Below the pieces are notes generated by a model that worked only from the letters and a program-made list of their open reading frames with translations, was not told where the DNA came from and did not search any database. The translations under genes were made by a program, and so were the position numbers. This document shows positions 1 through 11,760 of a stretch of DNA of 64,000 nucleotides, in pieces (the first letter of the stretch is position 1; every line of letters starts with the position of its first letter). The stretch lies in assembly GCA_031216445.1 (NCBI GenBank), contig CM062219.1, positions 14,917,001 through 14,981,000 on the forward strand. Reading direction: 5' to 3'. Source of the stretch: Lateolabrax maculatus (lineage: Eukaryota > Chordata > Actinopteri > Acropomatiformes > Lateolabracidae).

Positions 1-2164
1 GGCCGGTATAAATGACACGGCCGTGAGAGAAGCTGGGGCTGGACTGGCTTCTGGATTAAGTGTCAGAGCTGTGGACAATGCACTATAAGGCTCATAACTC
101 CCATCTTTGGCTTAACATCTCATTTCACAAGTAAGTGCGATGTTCTGCTGTAGATGGACAGTTTACATTTGGATCGGATGGAGCTGAGGCTTAAACTAAC
201 AGTGAGAGCTGTCACTGGGGAAAAAACGAAGAGGGCTCTAGTGAAAGGGTTTTCCATAGGAGGGAAAGAGCAGTTACAATACTATAATTTAGTGTTTCCA
301 TAGTGTTTTCATCAGTATTGTATGAATGCTAACACCTTCTCTTTTTAGCTTTAAGCACTCAGGAAATTTTTCCCCATTTTTCCTTTTTTTCCTTTTCTTT
401 GGTAGCTATTTACACGCTACAAAAACATACTGTATAAGTGTGTCTGGAACTGTTGGCTCCAACCCTGTCACATTAATATTAAACAATTCAATATTTGTGC
501 ATGGCAACAACAGCAGGGAAACAGTTAGGGAAAAATCATGGTTATGGCAAACTCAGTATTATGATCAAGATTAAACAACTAAAACACTTGGTTACAATAT
601 TAAAGGAATTGCTATTGATGAGGTTGTTGGTCAGTGCTGTGACTTGAATTAAAGGGGCGCTCCAGAGATTTTATACATCAACATCTGTTCACAGTTGTTG
701 GGGAATACTATTGCATTGTCTAAAGCCCTTTGTTGGTCCAGAGGCACCTGTGTGAAGACTGAAAGATGAAGACTACAAGTTTGGAGCCAGGTTTTGACAC
801 AGAAGAAAAATGTGTGGAATAAAGAAAGACTTAAGGAAATCTCTGGTTCTGCTGCATCGCTTTTAATCATCGCTTTTTTTCTTTTTTAAGCTTCCACCAT
901 GAGTCCAGCAATGTTGTAGGAGTGCAGTGCTAAATCAATGGCGTACTGTTTTTAGTTTCAGTTGCTCAAGGAGCTCACCTGTTCGGTCCTTGACAAAAGA
1001 TTTTTTGCCTCAGTTGAAAAGACCCAATTTATTAATATTGGGATATGGCGATTTGAAGGTCCCACGAGAGAAGGTCAAGTCAGGACTGGAAGTGAGGAAC
1101 GAGAAAGTGGCCGTGACTTGCTGAAGGGAGGCACGGCTCATCTGGTGTCTTTACCCGACTGATTTCATAAACCACAGTGTGACTCTGGTCTAGCAGGAAG
1201 AGAAATCCTTAATTATGGCTTGGATGTGCCCATAGAGCAGGAGAGGAGAGTTACGGACAAGAACACGTCTGGGTACATGTGGGGAAAACAACCTGAGGTA
1301 CAAAGGTGCAGAGGTGATACCAAACAGGGAGAGCAATGATTAGATGGCTATCATCATTGCCATGAGCTGTAAGAAATTGTAATCATTGGTACGGAAGCCC
1401 TGAGAGGCTATTGAAGAAAAATAAATAAGTAATTCCAGCAATCCATTAGAGATGAACCAGAGCTAAAATGTATCATTCCGGTAATGAGAAGTTTAAATGG
1501 GTAAGCTGCAAAATGTGCTTACCTTCAAAATCCTCCACTGACATAAAACTGAGTTAAAGTTGGGCGTGCAGAGCTGTGTCTTTTTTGCTACACTGTACAG
1601 TAATTGGCTTTGTGGCTATCAATGTCTGTGTGGCTTTCATGCCAGAAGGCAACTGTTAAGTGGCCGTTAACAGAATGCTCAGCTAGCATTTTTCAGTGCA
1701 GAGGTCATACATGTCTTCTCTCTTTTGTCTTACTATATTGACCCAGTTTTGCAGGCTACACACCTTGAAAACTTTTCTTTTTTTTTTTTTTTTAATGTCA
1801 AACCACATTGGGGCCCCTATTATTACAGAACCAGTGCATTTATAATGCAGAATTATAATGCAGTGTAGACACTATGGAGAAGCACTGCATTGACTATATC
1901 CTACAAAACTCAAAGTGCATAATAGGTCATCCTGGGTCAACAGCTTTCATATTGAGGGGTTACTGGCAGGCAATTAATCAAATTGTACATGATTTTCTTT
2001 CTGTGGATTTGCAACATTGTGGATTTTATGGGATTTTAACCCTCCCATTGTTTCTTCCACTCTCCCCTAAAGGCTATCTATTCACTCTTCTCACTGTACA
2101 CAATGGTTAACTAAAGATCAACAAGAATGTCTTTTTTTTTCTGTTTGTCCCTTCTTTTCCTCAG
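1..2164 (+). other. Intron of the EphA gene (left edge of window)
   Basis: No exon was recognised here in any frame. The glycine-rich loop and juxtamembrane exons that must precede base 2165 are not present, so they lie upstream of the window. The stretch ends with a good acceptor (TTCCTCAG at 2157-2164). A poly-T run occurs near 1776-1793. The short open frames show no family similarity. Confidence 0.6.
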
Positions 2165-5100
2165 AAAAATGATGGTCAGTTTACTGTAATCCAGCTTGTT
2201 GGCATGCTGCGTGGCATTGCGTCTGGCATGAGGTACGTGAAGTCCACACAAACACACAATGCATTACTGAAACACACCATTCGGGGACAGCGTTTAGGTT
2301 TAATCCTCTCCTTTGCGTTGAAAAATACAGATACCTGTCCGACATGGGCTATGTTCACCGCGATCTTGCAGCTCGTAACATCCTGGTCAACAGTAACCTT
2401 GTGTGTAAAGTGTCCGATTTTGGCCTGTCCCGAGTCCTGGAAGATGACCCAGAGGCCGCGTACACCACACGGGTAAGACGGTGCATGCTTGTGTTTGCAT
2501 GATAGGGCTCGTAATGATTATTCTCATTCAATTCTGGTCACAATTTCCCAGACCCAGAGATGACCTCTTTTTTTTAAATTGCTTGTTTTGACAATTTACA
2601 GTGTTATACAAACAGAGAAAAGCAGCAGATCCTCACATTTAAAAACTGGTCCCAGCAAATTTGTCAGTTCTTGCTTGATGAACAATTTAAAGAATGAATA
2701 AATTGCTGTTCGTTTTTCTAACAATTGACCTATCTATTAATCAACTTTTTTTCCAGCATTAGTGTGAGAGAGAAAGAGAAAAGATAAACTAGAGGGCCCA
2801 CTGATGTATCTTTGGGGACATTTATATTTAATCCTGTGTATCTCTCTGTGTGCACAGCGCTTGTGGTGTATCAAACTTTGGATTAAGTGCAATACTCTTA
2901 GACAAGAGTCTCGCTCAAACCGAAATACACACATACATACTTGCATTCACACACACTCGCACACACACACACACACAAACAGTAGCAGCAGGTTTTAAAT
3001 TGAGCTGTGTGTCCCAGGCTGAGCGGCGTCCTGTCAGCCAGAGACGGGCTGCTTCCTGCAGGAGGAGGGCCAATTAGTACTCAGCTCGGTCTCCGCAACA
3101 CTCAATTAGCACTGAGTCTTGCTGCCTTAGCGCCAAATATCCTGTCACTCACCTCTCTCTGCCAGGCTACATCTCTTCTTTTTCTCTCTCTCTCTCTCTT
3201 TCGCTCTCTCTCTCTCGCTCTCTCTCGCTCTCTCTCGCTCTCTCTCGCTCTCTCTCTCTCTCTCTCGCCCCGGCTCGTCTGGCTGACTTTCCCTGACAGA
3301 GCAGTGAGAATAACATCATTCACACCCTTCAAATAATCAGACCCTGAGATATCCCGCTGCTGTGTTCATCAATACTGCATCAAGCTAATTTCGCTACTCA
3401 TCAGCTGAAATCACTTTTTCCTCTGGAACTCAGCAGTCATCCTGTGAACTTTTCTATCTTTGCAATGAAAGCGCGATAATGAAGACGAGGGGAAACAAGT
3501 GGAGGAATCTAGGGGCCCCCCGACAGTTAAGACAGGGAATTTGTTAAAGAAAGTGAAACTTGGTATCATGAATGTGTTCCTAAATTGGTATTCATTAGTG
3601 TAATTGTGGGTTGGACCACATGCGGGAGAAGTGTCTCAGTTAAGGTCTGTTCTTGGTTTCCGTCTTTGTCTAACTCAATGTGAAACCTTTGAATGACTGC
3701 AGCTGTATTTATACACCGGAAGGTCATTTGCACATTTTGTGTGGCACTTGTAAACACATTGGTGGTGTTTATATGAAACACCGCAGCAGATGGAAAGTTG
3801 CTGTTACATTTTCTAAGCCTAGTTTCTTTTAAATCCACCAAGGTCATTCATTATCTGGTATATGTTCTTGCATGTTGTCGCAGGGCGGGAAGATTCCTAT
3901 TCGCTGGACGGCTCCAGAGGCAATCGCATACAGGAAGTTCACCTCAGCCAGCGATGTGTGGAGTTACGGGATTGTCATGTGGGAAGTGATGTCATATGGA
4001 GAGAGGCCATACTGGGAGATGTCCAATCAAGATGTAAGTTTGATGTAACATTGTTTTTGGAAATTGTTTGTGCGCATGCTGCATGTATTCTGTCAGTTTG
4101 AATTGGTCTTGTTTTAAAAATATTCACCGCACAATTCAACCACCATTATTTTGTCACCCTTTGGGTGGTGCATGTAAAGTAAGCAGGAAGGTTCAAGGGT
4201 CATTAAATAGCTAGGACAACTGGAAAGAGCACTCTCACCACAGGGTCCATTTAGTAGCTGTTCTGTAGCGTTCAATCATATCACAACATCTTCATCAGCA
4301 GGTGGAGTTTGCCCAGTTTTCATGAAATTGTAGATGTTCAGCTTTCTCTTTTCTCAGTAATTAAAGAGTATATCTTGTTTGTTCAGTCCATACAAAAACC
4401 AAAGTGTAAAAGTGGCAACTTGCTGTTTTTTTTTTTTTTGTTTTTTTTTGGGGGGGGGGGTCTTAGTACCAGTAAATTCCTGGAGTATGGTTGCCTGGCA
4501 ACTGCTTAGAGCCAAGAAGTAGTCTGGCATCTAACCTGAAAAACAGCAAATTGTAATTTTTTCTCACTTTTACACCTTTTTTATTTTTGAATATCTAATT
4601 ATATATAGAGGTGCTGGTAGGCAGATTTGTTTCCATCTGAAAGAGCCAAACTAGCTGTTACCCCGTCTCCAGTCTGTGTGCTTAATTAACCTTATTGCCT
4701 ATTGGTTATATTTAACAGACAGATATGAGAGTGGTATTAATCTTCTCATCGAACTCTCCACCAGAGAATGAATAAGCGGATTTCCCAAAATGTCAAGCTT
4801 TTGCTCTAAGGAGCTTTTGCTCTCAGCCGTGGGGTCCTGACCCAACATGTGGTTGCTTCATATGTTTACACAGGCCATGGTAGATTTGTGATTACAGCTA
4901 TATTTATTTTTGTTTTTATATTTACCAATCATTTTTTTTAAAAATGTATAATCTGCTATTATATAAGTACAGAAGTTTATTTTAAGTATGTATTTAAGTA
5001 TGATATATACTCAAATCAATAGCAGCTCGTAAATTGCGAGGGTCAGGAGAATTTCATCATGAATAAAACTGCATACAATCATATATATTGTTAGTCTGTC

Positions 5101-8100
5101 ATTTATTTCCATTGCAGTTGAAAATGTTAGCAAAAGGCGGACAGCATTGTTCCTTGGGGACTTGTACAATAAAGACAGCAATGGAAATATTGAGGGAGAA
5201 AAAACACATGCAGGTGAAATGTTACGAGGCTGAATGTGGGCTGGGCTGTGTGGGAACCTACATTATAACTATAAACCTAATACCGCAAAGTGTGGACAAA
5301 GGGAATGAATAGCTTTAATGGAAACACAGACAGAGACCTTGTGTGGTGTAGTGAAAGGTATGCGTAAGCAAAAGAGTGAAACAGGTGAATACTCATGAAG
5401 GTCCAGTGCTAAGCAGAAAAATGTGGCAGGGAAAATAGCAGGGCTGTACATTCACTTAAGCTATATATCACCCATTAGTGCTCAAGGATTTTAACTAACT
5501 TGTAAACAAAATGCAATTATATTTCCTGATTTATTCATGTTATTTTTGAAATATTTTGCAAAATGCAAAATTGTAAAAGCTGGTAAATGTATGTACCCAA
5601 ATGACCTGCATCTGTCTGTTCATCAGAAAGAAGATGAGGAAAAGCGAGTCAGAGAAGAAGAGGGTGATGTAAAGAGGTGGCGAGGGTGGCGCCTACATTA
5701 TAGTGCGGCCCGGAAGGTCTTTTTAACGGGGTGAACTGCAATCGCGTCACGCGGCGATGAGCGGGAACGTAGCGCTCGATTCAAACGCCGCGCCCTCGTT
5801 TCCCACCCACAGACGCACACGCACAGGCAACATATGCACGCACAGCCCTCCAGTGACCTCTCCATCCCCTGCTTCAGACCCCTCCCTCCTCCTTTTGGTT
5901 ATTAGGCTGTCTGTCTCAGAGAAGACGAGAGGAGAGGAGAGGAGAGGAGAGGAGAGGAGAGGAGGAGAAGAGAAGACGTTTGATGTTTAATTGAAAGCGT
6001 TATGCTGGATTTTTCTCTGATCTGCGCAAGAAAGTGCCGGCTCTCACACACTCTTTCTCTAAGCTCTCTCTCCTTCTGTCTCCCGTTTCCACCCCTCTCC
6101 TCCTCACTTCTGTCTATCGTCCTCTCTTTTTTTTTTTCTCTCAAAAATGCAATCTCTGCCTGTACATTCTTTCTTGCCTCTCGTCCACCTTCTCTCTCTC
6201 TCTCCCACCTCAGTCTCTGATTTTCTTCCTCTGATCTTTCCTCCCTGCCAGTCGGCTCTGTGTAGTTCTTCTCCCTCTCAGCACGCAGCAGTGATTTGAT
6301 GCTGCGCTCCTCTCTCACGCTTTGGCGCGTGCGTACGTGCGCTTTCATGCACAAATGTGTATTGGAGTGCTATCACGTCTGTCTTTTGTGTGGATTTGAC
6401 ACAAGTAAAGACTGTCATGAACTCAACAAATCAATTCCCTCCAGTGTCTTGCACTGGCAGAACTAGGCTGAGAACTCCAGCCTGCTTTCCACTGCAGGGT
6501 CTAACGGAGAGAAGCAGGTTTATTTATTATTCATCCAACTCGATAATACATAACCCCCCCAAAAAAAAAAAAAATTTGGGATAGATTTCTGTGAATCTTT
6601 GCTGCATCTTTTTACCTGCGGAAATGATTAACTGGGCTATGCAGCATATCAAATAAACAAATATTGCTTTTATGATGTGCTGCTTTGTTGACCTTTGCAG
6701 GGAATTTTTGTTCGCTAACCACAGGGAGGTTTGAGTGTAGAGTCAAATAGAGAGCAGGAGCATCCCCGGATCAAATATCAGGATTCAGAATCTTTGCTCG
6801 GGAGGTTGGAAGTAACACAACTTTAGCTTGTAGTTTGTTTGTAGTCCTGCTGTGAAAAACATATTGCACGTTAAGGCATCTGACAACTTGTCGTGCTGTT
6901 CGTCCTGTCAGAAGTTTGGCAAACACATATTTATTATCAACATAAAGTTTAAGTGCAATTGGTTATTCTTCTTTTAGACAAAATTTACCATCTAGTTTGT
7001 TTAATACTGCCGCTATAGACGCCCGTGGAACGTTCCGCATCTGCGGCAGCCATCTTGGTTATTTACGAAGATGCCTCAACGGCGCTCCTCTCTGTCAGTC
7101 ATTGTATTGAACCCGCCTCATACTAGTTAAACAGTTGTGATTGGCTCGCCACATACCAGTTCTGGGGAAATCTCTCTGAATGGGAGAGGGGCCAGACGTG
7201 TCTGCCAGAGCAAAAACATACACAGATTTGTCTGGTTCCCAGGCTGGGGTTTCAGTGCTCTGGGGAAATCTTAAACCTTTTGTACTGCATGTGTAAACTG
7301 GGTGTTACACTCTCACTCTTTCCCCTCCATCTCACTCCTTTTCTCAATTTCTAAACGAGGGAAAGTCATTCGTTAGCAGATCCTTTTTCCTGTCCTGAGG
7401 TGTTGTACTATGTCATGGCTTTTTTTTTTTTTTTTTTTAAACTAACCTCTGTCTGTCTTTCTCCACACCTGTCTGTCTGTCTGTCTGTCTGTTTCTCTGT
7501 CTGTCTCTCTGTCTGTCTGTCTGTCTGCAGGTAATAAAGGCAGTAGAGGAGAGCTATAGGTTGCCGGGTCCTATGGATTGCCCCGAGGCTCTGTACCACC
7601 TAATGATGGACTGTTGGCAGCGAGAACGCAGCAACCGCCCCAAGTTTGATGAGATTGTCTGTCTACTAGACAAACTCATTCGCAACCCCAGCTCATTAAA
7701 AAAACTGGTCAACTCCTCACACAGGTATGAATTCATGAAAAACAACAACATTTCTTTTTAGAAGTTGGTACATTTTCTACACATGGTTTTATTAATAATT
7801 TAGTGATTATAATTTTGAAGCCCAACAAAAACATTTTATATTTGGATTTAAGCAGTAGATGGCGAGCTGTTACACTGATATATGAATAAGATATGAATGT
7901 CTTAATTTGAGCATTGTAATTTAATTTTTTCAAGAAGAGCTTTATGTTAGCTTTTACAGACATTTGACCAAGATTTTTTTTATCTTGAAATGCAATTGTT
8001 CAATGAACTGTTCATTCCTAAGTGAATTAAACCCATCGCTGCATAGTAATAGACTCATCATTGTTCAGGTGAAATGTGAAACAGAGTCTCTATTGAAGTC

Positions 8101-9931
8101 TTGCGTAGTTGCATAATTGAATCAGGATGGACATAGTCACTAACTGCTGCATGCCGGTGAAGAAGAGGAGAGAAATAAATGAAAGTAGCTCAATTTTTTC
8201 TTAAAACTACACATTAGTGTGAATTGTATTCAGTGGGGTATCTTTTGATTATCGCAACATTTGAACATTCAATTAGTATTTCCCCACTATGTATATGCAT
8301 TGTATTAGTGTATAATGGCATGAAACGGCTGTAAGTGCTCTGAAGCATTTAGTCAGACACCATCATTACCCTATTTTCTTTGCCGAGATAATGAAATAAT
8401 GTGAAATCTTTTGTCCTTCCTTCTCTTCTCCACTTACACACTCCCAAAAACACACACACTTGTGTCAATGCCGTATCTAACAGCCGAAGCAGTAACATAT
8501 GACAGTTAGCCAGATTACAGGGACACCGACAGGGCCAGTATTTTCTCCACATGACACTCCTGTTCTAGCCACAGCGTGGAGAATATTGTTAGCTACCATG
8601 AACATATCTGTTTAATAGCGTGGAGAGTGAGCTGAATGACAAAGAGCTGGGAGTGGACAGCCTTTTCAGCTCTGCGTGACAGTGCATAACTAGCATTCTG
8701 AAGCCTCACTGGTAACTGTCAGGACTTTCGAGGTCAGCCACTTGTTTATGATAACTATGTGAAACAGGGCTGGTGCCGATAAAGTCCCTTTAATCTGACA
8801 ATCTGTCACGTTGACGGTGGATACTGTCTGAACAAATACGTGCATGATCTGCTGCTTCAACGCGATTAATTCGTTCCCCTCTGTCCTTTTTACTGTATCT
8901 TCATCTATTTACTAGGGTTTCCAACCTGTTAGTGGAGCATGCCAGTGTAGAAGGGGACTGCAGCACCCGGAGCCAGACCGTAGGGGAGTGGCTTGACTCC
9001 ATCAAGATGGGTCGTTACACTGAGCTCTTCATGGAAGGAGGTTACTCTTCACTGGAGACAGTGGCTCAGATGACATCAGAGTAAGACCACTTACTCACAT
9101 ACACACAAACACAAGTACAAGACACTTTTGGTTTTATTGACTTGGGTTCTGTATTCTATTTCTTCAGTAAAATGTAGTCCTGTAAGATTTTGGTTGGACT
9201 GGCCCTTTTAAGTTTAAAATGTAATATGTTGTTACAGAGAATCAAATGACTGTGCAACGCAGTTTTAATAACCCTCCCTGCAGCATGTCAGTATGTACAA
9301 AACTGAAATCAGTTTTCTTTATTCATGCATTCATACATTTTGTTAGTTAAGGAAGCAGTGGGCGTCACGTAATGCAGGGAAGATCAATGCAAAATGAGAA
9401 TGCAGGATCTGTTACAAGGTTGCAAGCAAAAGTTGAAAAAGTTTGAAAAAGCCAGCACCCTTTTTTAGAACTGAGAGCTGGATAGATACAGAAAATTGGT
9501 ATGACTAATGAATGCATAAATCTGGGACCATCCGGGAAAAATACCATATCAGTATAATTATATAATATAAGTACAGTATAATTCAATTGCTTTAATCAGG
9601 GTATCTACTGCTGAGCTGAGTAAATTATATATTTATTCTCTTGCAACAACACAGGTTACAACGTCAATAAAAATGGCATCAAAATGCTAGTTTTTATACA
9701 TTTTTATAGGAAACCTTTATAAAAAGTTTAAGTATAGTTGTTTTTTATAACTTGCATAATTTATTTCTTTATTTGTTAGCTTGATAATAAGGGCATGGTG
9801 TTTGTGTGCTGTTTTTCAGGGATTTGCGAAGAGTAGGAGTGAACCTGGCTGGACATCAGAAAAAAATCATCACTAGTATTCAGGAGATGAGAGTCCATAT
9901 GAACAACACCAACTCTACTGTAAACATCTGA
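2165..9931 (+). CDS. epha5: Eph receptor tyrosine kinase, EphA5-like, 3' six coding exons (partial gene)
   Basis: Six exons with GT-AG borders join in one frame: 2165-2232, 2331-2472, 3884-4033, 7531-7724, 8916-9080 and 9820-9931 (stop TGA 9929-9931). Together they give 276 residues. In order they encode the end of the kinase N-lobe/hinge region (NDGQFTVIQLVGMLRGIASG), the catalytic loop HRDLAARN, the DFG motif with an EDDPEAAYTTR activation segment, the GGKIPIRWTAPEA C-lobe, and a SAM domain (WLDSIKMGRYTELF to LAGHQKKIITSIQEM). The family is a membrane receptor for ephrins that acts in axon guidance and tissue borders. The SAM and linker sequences (VSNLL-EH, MGRYTE-FME-GYSS) resemble EphA5 more than EphA3, A4 or A7, judged from memory. 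The tail ends in VNI, a possible class II PDZ ligand, unlike the usual Eph ending. Ectodomain, membrane and glycine-loop exons lie left of the window. Assignment to EphA is firm; the paralogue is probable. Confidence 0.87.
3182..3267. repeat. (TC)n / (CTCTCTCG)n microsatellite in EphA intron
   Basis: About 85 bases of CT repeats with a regular CTCTCTCG higher-order pattern. It lies in the intron between the exons ending at 2472 and starting at 3884. The frames read through it are low complexity on both strands. Confidence 0.9.
5690..5830. promoter_or_regulatory. CpG-rich patch inside an EphA intron
   Basis: This short block has many CpG dinucleotides (GCGTCACGCGGCGATGAGCG and neighbours) within an otherwise CpG-poor, AT-rich 3.5-kb intron (4034-7530). 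A GA-rich repeat and a pyrimidine-rich region follow. Such a patch can mark an internal promoter or enhancer, but no open frame or splice evidence ties it to a transcript. This is inference from composition only. Confidence 0.3.
5926..5972. repeat. (GGAGA)n simple repeat
   Basis: Pentanucleotide purine repeat of about nine units, just downstream of the CpG-rich intronic patch. A run of pyrimidine-rich sequence on the + strand follows to about 6240. The long minus-strand open frame across it is low complexity and not a gene. Confidence 0.85.
7469..7530 (+). repeat. (CTGT)n repeat forming the splice acceptor tract of an EphA exon
   Basis: A CTGT/CTCTGT tetranucleotide array of about 60 bases runs directly into the CAG acceptor at 7528-7530. 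The following exon starts at 7531 and encodes VIKAVEESYRLPGPMD. The array therefore supplies the polypyrimidine tract, interrupted by a G in every unit. Confidence 0.85.
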
Positions 9932-11189
9932 CGCATATATACAGGCACACACACACACAAATATACACACATATAAACATACCCACAATATATGGACCTA
10001 GTATGTGACAAAAAGATTTGCTGTTGGACCTAGAGCGGCTTAGCACTTTCTACGGACAAGGAAACCCAGTGTCTATGGATCTAAACTGGATGATCCACAT
10101 TTTGGTGGTTCTTGTGTGGGGAGTTTGCTTGTGGTGTCATTGGGGATATTTGATATTGCAGCACTAAAACCAAACTGAACTGAACTGAGTGGTGCTACAT
10201 GAAGGGAAGATGGTGGTGAGCTGAGCTGAACTCAAGTGAAGACTTTTCCTTCTAATTATTCCATTTGTGTAAATCTTGGGGATTCTGAATATCTCTGTGC
10301 ACTGTTTGGATTCTCTCAGATCAGACATGAAACATAGACTGCAGATCTGGGTCTGAGAGCAACCAGCACTTTTTGGCTGTATCACAAATATGAGAGTTTC
10401 ATGCAGCGGGCTCAAACTGAACTTTTTCAGCCTGTCTCAGGTGATCTGAACCTAGTGGATCTGAACAGTACTGACTTTTTCTCTGGCAATTTTCTCTGGA
10501 AGTACAGTTGAATTGAACTCTACTCTCAGGCAGGGTAAACATGTAATAATGGACCAAGAGCAAAATCTTAATTCGTTTCAGTCTTTGCCATGCTATGCCA
10601 TGCAGATGTGCTTTGAATTTGTTGTTGACCTTTTGGCAGGTCTTCATGCAGCAAGACAGTCATTGCAGTTGTAATCCAGCTACTCACATAAGGTCCATAC
10701 TCATATTCAGCATTGTAAACTTCATTATCTTCCAAAGCAATGCAAGACAAGAGTACATAGTTGTTTTAAAAAGGCTGAAATATAAAATGCAACTAAGTCT
10801 GTGACAAGAGAACCCTCTGGGCCTGACTTTGTTAAGAGGAGTTTTGGTCTTATTGAATGGTGAAATACAAGGCATTATGATACTCTCTATAACTGTTATT
10901 CTGGCTGAATGTATAGCACTACACAGAACACAATGCTCAGTTGCAGCATCAACCTGTTACCTTTGACAGGTAAATGCTGTCAAATATGGATAGAATGTGG
11001 CAATAGAACAATTCTGGTCCTTAAAACCAGCTTCTGGATGAAGCTGAAGATTGTGTAAGAGATTCAGCTTTCTGTCGTCTGAAAATGTGTAGGAATCTCC
11101 ACTAAGATCTTGATTGGTTCCCACAGAACTCACTCAGCTATCAACTCCTAAACCATGCAGATTCTGACTGAAAATTGCTTCATATACTG

Positions 11190-11760
11190 GATACTTCATG
11201 CATGTTTTAGTGGAACATTCACTCAGATTTCAGGAAACCTTTGTGTAGGTTCTAACAACAAGATCACACATTCAAATCAGTCACACAGCTTAACGCAGAG
11301 TCTAGCAGAACTCTTTACTGAGATTCTAATGAAACCTTTGCTAAGACACTAATGGATCTTTCACCCAGATTCTGGTGAACTCTAATGCAGGTCCAGCGTC
11401 TGGCCTTCAAATGGAACAGTCACACAGGTTTTTAATGGAAATGTTACATCGTGCAGAGGGACTTCAAGTGGGATTCAGCTGGAACATTCAATCCAATGGA
11501 AATGAGTTACTGAGTTATTCAGGAAAGTTATGGAAAGTTCAGTTGATCCCAATGGAACATTTACTCATGTAATAATAGAACTGCCCCTCTGATTCTCATA
11601 GAAAAGATCATCCAGATTCTAGTGGGACTGTTTACTGATATTCTAATGGAACCTTTGCTCAGATTCTAATGGAATCTGTACTGGGATCCCAATGCAGCCT
11701 TCACTCAAGAGTGCACTCAGATGTTCATGGAGCCTTCACTTAGAACGAACAATCTTCAGG
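11190..11760 (+). repeat. Degenerate ~24-bp minisatellite
   Basis: Many imperfect copies of a unit close to AGATTCTAATGGAACCTTTG follow each other, clearest at 11318-11375 and 11608-11690. Spacing is roughly 22-26 bases, with diverged copies between. Open frames through it carry stops, so it does not encode a repeat protein. Confidence 0.6.

Noticed and set aside
3007..3336. 109-aa open frame rich in Ser/Leu
   Set aside because: Encoded by the TC microsatellite at 3182-3267.
5902..6354. 150-aa minus-strand open frame rich in Arg/Glu
   Set aside because: Created by GGAGA and TC-rich low-complexity DNA inside an EphA intron.
2165..9931. Assignment of the receptor to EphB or EphA3/A4/A7
   Set aside because: The VSNLL linker and MGRYTELFME-GYSS SAM sequence fit EphA5 best from memory. 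The extracellular exons needed for certainty are not in the window.
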